DNA of 9,615 bases. It comes from Rhodospirillaceae bacterium. GTDB lineage: Bacteria; Pseudomonadota; Alphaproteobacteria; UBA11136. Positions 6,256 through 9,615 of the stretch are shown piece after piece. The stretch covers positions 1 through 9,615 of the forward strand of contig JABJES010000108.1 of NCBI GenBank assembly GCA_018663165.1. Reading direction: 5' to 3'. The notes under the pieces were generated by a model, which did no database searches, had not been told where the DNA came from, and worked only from the letters and a program-made list of their open reading frames with translations. The position numbers and the translations under genes are program-made. How positions within the stretch are numbered: position 1 is the first letter of the stretch; every line of letters starts with the position of its first letter.

Positions 6256-8139
6256 TTATTTCTCCGCATCGCTCAGCGGGCCTGACAACACGGCATGATG
6301 TTGTTTATTGAATGCCTGTGCATACCAACTAGACGATTTCATCAGAAATTCGTGGGTTCCGGATTCTTCGACATGCCCCTTTCTTAGAACGACAATCTGA
6401 TCGGCCGCGACGACCGTGGAAAACCCGTGGGCGATAAGAACAATTGTAACTCCCGTGTTTTCCTTGATTCTCACAAGAGCCCGGCGGAAGTGTTCTTCCG
6501 CGTCAGCATCGAGACCACTGGCAGGCTCGTCAAGAATAAGAATCGATGAATTCCGGGCAACCGCGCGCGCAAGGTCAAGCCTCTGCCGCTGGCCGCCGGA
6601 AAGACGAATACCGTTTTCACCAATGAGCGTGTCATAGCCCAGTGGCAATTCCCCAATAAACTCCTCGGCATCGGCCAGCTTTGCCGCTTTAATAATTTCT
6701 TCCTTACTGATATCCGGATTCCCATAACGAATATGCTGTTCCACGCTTTCGTTAAAAACCTGGGGGGACTGGGGAACAAAAGCGATTTTCGTCCGTAAAC
6801 TTTGAACAGAGAATTCATCCCTTGGAATACCATCAAATTGTATTTCTCCCCCGATGGGGTCGCGGAGCATAGGAAGCAGATCAATTAAGGTCGATTTTCC
6901 ACTGCCCGAGGGGCCGACAAGGCCGGTAATTTTACCCGCGGGAATTTCAAGAGAAATATTATCCAGCGCCAGGGGTCCGTTCTCAAAACCGTATCTAAAA
7001 CTAACGTTTTCAAATTTTATAGCGTCCTTAAGCCCCTCAAATTTACGTGGTCCACCGGTAGGTTCACCGCTTTCGGACAACACCTCTATACGATTGATGG
7101 TTGTTCTCAAGCTGGCGCTCACGGAGAGGACATTTTGATAGGAAATCATGATTTGCTGTAAAATTGGAAGGAGCCGCAGGGTCGAGGCTGCAAACATCAC
7201 CAGAAATTCTATCTGCATTCCGAGCAGATCCGTACCAACGTACATCAGCATGAAAATCATCAGAACAGCCATTGGCTCGACAATAATCGGGATGCGGGCG
7301 GAAATCATTTGAATGGAAATCGCGCGCTGATTCAGATTTCGCACCAGTTGATCTAAACTATTGAGTTCCGTCGCCTCCGTTCCTGAGAGGCGCACAAGGC
7401 GGAGCGAGCGCAGTCGTTCGACAAGAAATGTAATGAGGCTTTGGTTGCAGGATGTGATTTGTTCGCTGATATCCTGGCTTTTAGACATCATCCCCCGCAT
7501 CAATCGCACTTGGACAAGAGCCATAACCAACAGCGCCAGGCTCAACCAGACGGAAATCGTCACCATGACGCCGACATAGAGCAATAACTGGAGTACGTGG
7601 CCTATCGTCGAGATGACAATAAAAATAGCTGAATTCGCCCGCGAAACCTCATTGGTTATATCGTTTACGAACTCTCCGGTTCTCGACATGTCAATTTCGC
7701 TCAAACGCATCCTCAGGGATTTATCAAAGGCGGCGACCTGCACCTGCCTGTCGAATTCCCGCGCCTTTCGTATCTCATAAGAAACCTGGAAATACTGAAA
7801 CAGTTGCCGGAAAAGGATAAACACAAAACTCATCGACAACAGGGTAAAGAGATTGACCGGAATCCCGATACTGTCGGCAGATTCCACGAGGCGCCGCCAT
7901 AAATCTGATTTCGCCTGCAAGGCCGCCAAATCCTGGCCGGCGATCATGAATTCCGTTATCGGCAACAGCATGGCAAACCCCATGCCTTCGAAAAGGGTGC
8001 TGGCCAGCTTCAGGCCGACAATGACAAAAGCGATTTTCTTAAAGCTAAATCCGGTGATCTCAATATGCTTTCGCACCAAGCGCCACACGGGAAGCCGACC
8101 ACCACTCTTGATTTCTTTTTGGTCCATTTTACTCATCAT
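6256..8139 (-). CDS. ABC exporter with fused membrane and ATPase domains, probable glycan flippase
   Basis: This 627-residue half-transporter would work as a homodimer in the inner membrane. The membrane domain (about 35-335) has hydrophobic segments near 36-62, 96-118, 171-210 (two), 284-304 and 310-330. EGMGFAMLLP at 51-60 in the first segment resembles the EG.G...L.P pattern I associate with PglK-like lipid-linked oligosaccharide flippases. The ATPase domain is complete: Walker A GPSGSGKST (409-417), Q-loop Gln457, signature LSGGQ (513-517), Walker B ILILDE with catalytic Glu538, D-loop SGLD, and switch His571. Between two glycosyltransferase-like genes and a nonulosonic acid pathway it probably moves a lipid-linked glycan; a general lipid or drug exporter is less likely but possible. 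The ATG at 8139-8137 is used; ATGs also occur at codons 2 and 5, and none has a good ribosome site. The TAA lies 4 bases before the next gene. Confidence 0.9.
   Translation of the reverse strand: MMSKMDQKEIKSGGRLPVWRLVRKHIEITGFSFKKIAFVIVGLKLASTLFEGMGFAMLLPITEFMIAGQDLAALQAKSDLWRRLVESADSIGIPVNLFTLLSMSFVFILFRQLFQYFQVSYEIRKAREFDRQVQVAAFDKSLRMRLSEIDMSRTGEFVNDITNEVSRANSAIFIVISTIGHVLQLLLYVGVMVTISVWLSLALLVMALVQVRLMRGMMSKSQDISEQITSCNQSLITFLVERLRSLRLVRLSGTEATELNSLDQLVRNLNQRAISIQMISARIPIIVEPMAVLMIFMLMYVGTDLLGMQIEFLVMFAASTLRLLPILQQIMISYQNVLSVSASLRTTINRIEVLSESGEPTGGPRKFEGLKDAIKFENVSFRYGFENGPLALDNISLEIPAGKITGLVGPSGSGKSTLIDLLPMLRDPIGGEIQFDGIPRDEFSVQSLRTKIAFVPQSPQVFNESVEQHIRYGNPDISKEEIIKAAKLADAEEFIGELPLGYDTLIGENGIRLSGGQRQRLDLARAVARNSSILILDEPASGLDADAEEHFRRALVRIKENTGVTIVLIAHGFSTVVAADQIVVLRKGHVEESGTHEFLMKSSSWYAQAFNKQHHAVLSGPLSDAEK
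6262..6265 (-). promoter_or_regulatory. Ribosome binding site deciding the capsule-synthesis-like gene start
   Basis: GGAG on the minus strand is 10 bases before the ATG at 6251-6249. The alternative ATG at 6269-6267 lies upstream of this site and has no purine-rich sequence of its own, so the shorter protein is favoured. Confidence 0.45.
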
Positions 8140-8216
8140 ATTATTGAGATAGACAGATCGGATTTCCGCCTTCCCGAAGGGGTCGCGGGAAACAAATTCC
8201 GCAAATCAACCCTAAA
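8140..8216 (-). other. 77-base intergenic gap between glycosyltransferase-like and ABC genes
   Basis: This is the largest gap in the window. It holds half of an 11-base tandem duplication and a weak inverted repeat: TTCCCG at 8171-8176 pairs with CGGGAA at 8186-8191 around a 9-base loop. No T-tract follows the hairpin in the direction of transcription, so it is not a convincing intrinsic terminator. I also see no good -35/-10 pair for a separate promoter. RNA folding or processing between the two cistrons is possible but unproved. Confidence 0.35.
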
Positions 8217-8224
8217 TCAACCCT
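8203..8224 (-). repeat. Perfect 11-base tandem duplication across a stop codon
   Basis: The plus-strand unit AAATCAACCCT occurs at 8203-8213 and again, immediately adjacent, at 8214-8224. On the coding strand this is AGGGTTGATTT twice. The TGA stop of the glycosyltransferase-like gene (8219-8217) lies in the first-read copy, so the duplication lengthens the untranslated gap without changing the protein. It looks like a slippage product. Confidence 0.8.
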
Positions 8225-9605
8225 CTGTGGCGGCGATTTTCCCAGATGCCCCGGATTTAACCGAAGCGCCATCAGCTTGCGACAATTTCTCAAGAAGGCG
8301 CCTCTCATAAACTGGCGAGAGCGTCGAGTTGCTCATGCGGAAAAGTGACACTGTTGGCCATTCCAGCACCAACTTAGAGCCCCCAATACCCTCTGAGGGG
8401 GCATCAATCTCGTCCAGGAAGAATTCTACCGCAGCCAAAATGTCATCCATATCGTTTGGCTCAACATGAATGTTATGGCCAGGATCATAACTTGCGTAGG
8501 TCGTGGCCAGTTCGTCGTATGGCACCGGCCTTCCATCTTCGTAATGAGCCCACATATGAAATATCCATGCGTTTGGAACAGAGCTGAGAAATGGGTAACT
8601 GTTCATAACCAGCTGATGCTTTGTGTTGATAGAGGATAAAAATGCGCCCCCTCCATTGTCTCCAACGAAAATATCAGCTTCCGTCGCCGCGTACATGTTG
8701 AAAAGGTCCCTGCTTATCGACAAGGCCTCTTCATTAACAACCATGCCCTTGAAGCGCTGGACTAAATCATCCCGCCTGCCCGAATCGCCCGTCAGCATAA
8801 TCTGGTACCCCCGCCCAATAATCTTTTCGAAGGCGGGAATATAATCGTCAATGGGAGATCCATTAAGATGATGAATGCTGTTCTCAGCGTATTTTGAATA
8901 AAACACACACAGCTTTGCATCCGTCTCATGGCCACCCGCCCTTCTTGCTACAGCCAGCCTTCCTCGAACCTGGTCGCGCAATAGATTTGACAGACGCATG
9001 GGCGGCACGTCCTGGGCGCTGATGCAATAGTTATAGATGGAATACCACACAGACAGGATCATGGGGTCGTTCGGCTTTTCCTTTTTCCATGCCGCCACAT
9101 CGGCCCCTAAATGAAGGGGAAGAAGGTCAAGGTTATTGAATTTTTCCCTTAATCCTACGGGATCAATCAGTTCAGCCTGCGGCGCCAGAATTCGTGCCAA
9201 AAACTTCGTCAAGGCACCTGCCATGCGGTCATGGGGTGTTCGCTCTGGAAGCAGAAGGTGCCGTGATTTAAAGCGCACGGAAAGACAAAAACGCGGAAAA
9301 GTATACACGTCTGCATCAGACCATACTCTAGCAAGATAAGGGTTATGCCCCCTGTCCTGGGGAAACAGGACAAGAATATTTTTTCCAGCATAGATGCGCC
9401 TGGCCATGTCGATAACGATCACGGTGTTGCCGAAATTCAACTTCTGGTTTGGAATGACGATGATCTCTGCGCGGCGGATTCGCCTCCAATTCACCAATAA
9501 TCTGGCGATAAACACAGCGCCACTGATGGGGAGCAGCAGATATCCAACGGCCGCCATTCCGATCCGGTTGATTCTCTTTAGCAGTAATTTAATCTTGTTC
9601 AACAT
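8217..9605 (-). CDS. Putative membrane-anchored glycosyltransferase, TIGR04372-like
   Basis: This 462-residue protein has a basic N-terminus (KIKLLLKRINR, 4-14) followed by one hydrophobic stretch (about 16-39), as in a signal anchor that keeps the body in the cytoplasm. The body looks like a GT-B enzyme: an early Rossmann segment AEIIVIPNQKLNFGN (46-60), then LCVFYSKYAENSIHHLNGSP (232-251) leading into IDDYIPAFEKIIGRGYQIML (252-271) and TGDSG. A late segment, EADIFVGDNGGGAFLSSINT (309-328), sits where a donor-binding loop is expected. The block from the rN.si.dY region through the G.Gd and adiFvG parts matches my recollection of TIGR04372 glycosyltransferases. Their usual HVRE-like strand reads VFYSK here. 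The C-terminal 30 residues are low-complexity and probably disordered. The ATG at 9605-9603 is assumed; only 10 upstream bases are visible, with no in-frame stop and no ribosome site, so the true start could lie beyond the window. Function by family only. Confidence 0.65.
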   Translation of the reverse strand: MLNKIKLLLKRINRIGMAAVGYLLLPISGAVFIARLLVNWRRIRRAEIIVIPNQKLNFGNTVIVIDMARRIYAGKNILVLFPQDRGHNPYLARVWSDADVYTFPRFCLSVRFKSRHLLLPERTPHDRMAGALTKFLARILAPQAELIDPVGLREKFNNLDLLPLHLGADVAAWKKEKPNDPMILSVWYSIYNYCISAQDVPPMRLSNLLRDQVRGRLAVARRAGGHETDAKLCVFYSKYAENSIHHLNGSPIDDYIPAFEKIIGRGYQIMLTGDSGRRDDLVQRFKGMVVNEEALSISRDLFNMYAATEADIFVGDNGGGAFLSSINTKHQLVMNSYPFLSSVPNAWIFHMWAHYEDGRPVPYDELATTYASYDPGHNIHVEPNDMDDILAAVEFFLDEIDAPSEGIGGSKLVLEWPTVSLFRMSNSTLSPVYERRLLEKLSQADGASVKSGASGKIAATEG

Positions 9606-9615
9606 AGCTTTATGG

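Noticed and set aside
5853..6311. A 152-codon plus-strand open frame across the start of the capsule-synthesis-like gene
   Set aside because: It is a shadow of the minus-strand gene and the end of the ABC gene, and its composition is not protein-like.
8171..8191. Hairpin TTCCCG/CGGGAA as a terminator after the first glycosyltransferase-like gene
   Set aside because: The stem is only 6 bases with a 9-base loop, and no T-run follows it on the transcribed strand.

Overview
The window is a stretch of a surface-glycan (nonulosonic acid, sialic-acid-like) biosynthesis locus. Eight genes lie head to tail on the minus strand and are read from right to left. Apart from one 77-base gap, the intergenic spaces are 3 to 39 bases, and two gene pairs overlap by 4 bases, so the block is probably one transcript. 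It looks like a Gram-negative bacterium of intermediate GC content. An alphaproteobacterium is my best guess, from the overall character of the proteins and the codon mix, but there is no phylogenetic marker here and that placement is weak. I see no tRNA, rRNA, CRISPR array, insertion sequence or convincing terminator, and no gene-free stretch longer than 77 bases.

Layout in transcription order: (1) 9605-8217, a membrane-anchored glycosyltransferase-like protein resembling the TIGR04372 family; (2) 8139-6256, a fused membrane/ATPase ABC exporter of the lipid-linked glycan flippase type; (3) 6251-4752, a capsule-synthesis (KpsC/KpsS-like) putative glycosyltransferase; (4) 4748-3726, NeuB-type nonulosonic acid synthase; (5) 3729-2560, NeuC-type hydrolysing UDP-sugar 2-epimerase; (6) 2520-1393, a long GNAT-type N-acyltransferase; (7) 1396-440, a NodB-type polysaccharide deacetylase; (8) 413 to beyond the left edge, NeuA-type CMP-nonulosonate cytidylyltransferase, of which only the N-terminal 137 residues are visible.

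Inferred pathway: NeuC releases a 2-epimerised N-acylated hexosamine from its UDP-sugar, NeuB condenses it with phosphoenolpyruvate to a nine-carbon acid, and NeuA activates that acid with CTP. One of the two glycosyltransferase-like proteins, most plausibly the capsule-synthesis-like one next to neuB, would transfer it to a glycan that the ABC protein moves across the inner membrane. The window alone does not decide whether the acid is N-acetylneuraminic acid or a diamino relative such as legionaminic acid, because the UDP-sugar-modifying genes needed for the latter would lie outside.

The most interesting part is the acyltransferase plus deacetylase pair placed between neuC and neuA. It suggests, as inference only, that an N-acyl group of the sugar or glycan is removed and replaced, giving a modified nonulosonic acid. 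The substitution of lysine for a substrate-binding arginine in NeuB is compatible with a non-standard substrate.
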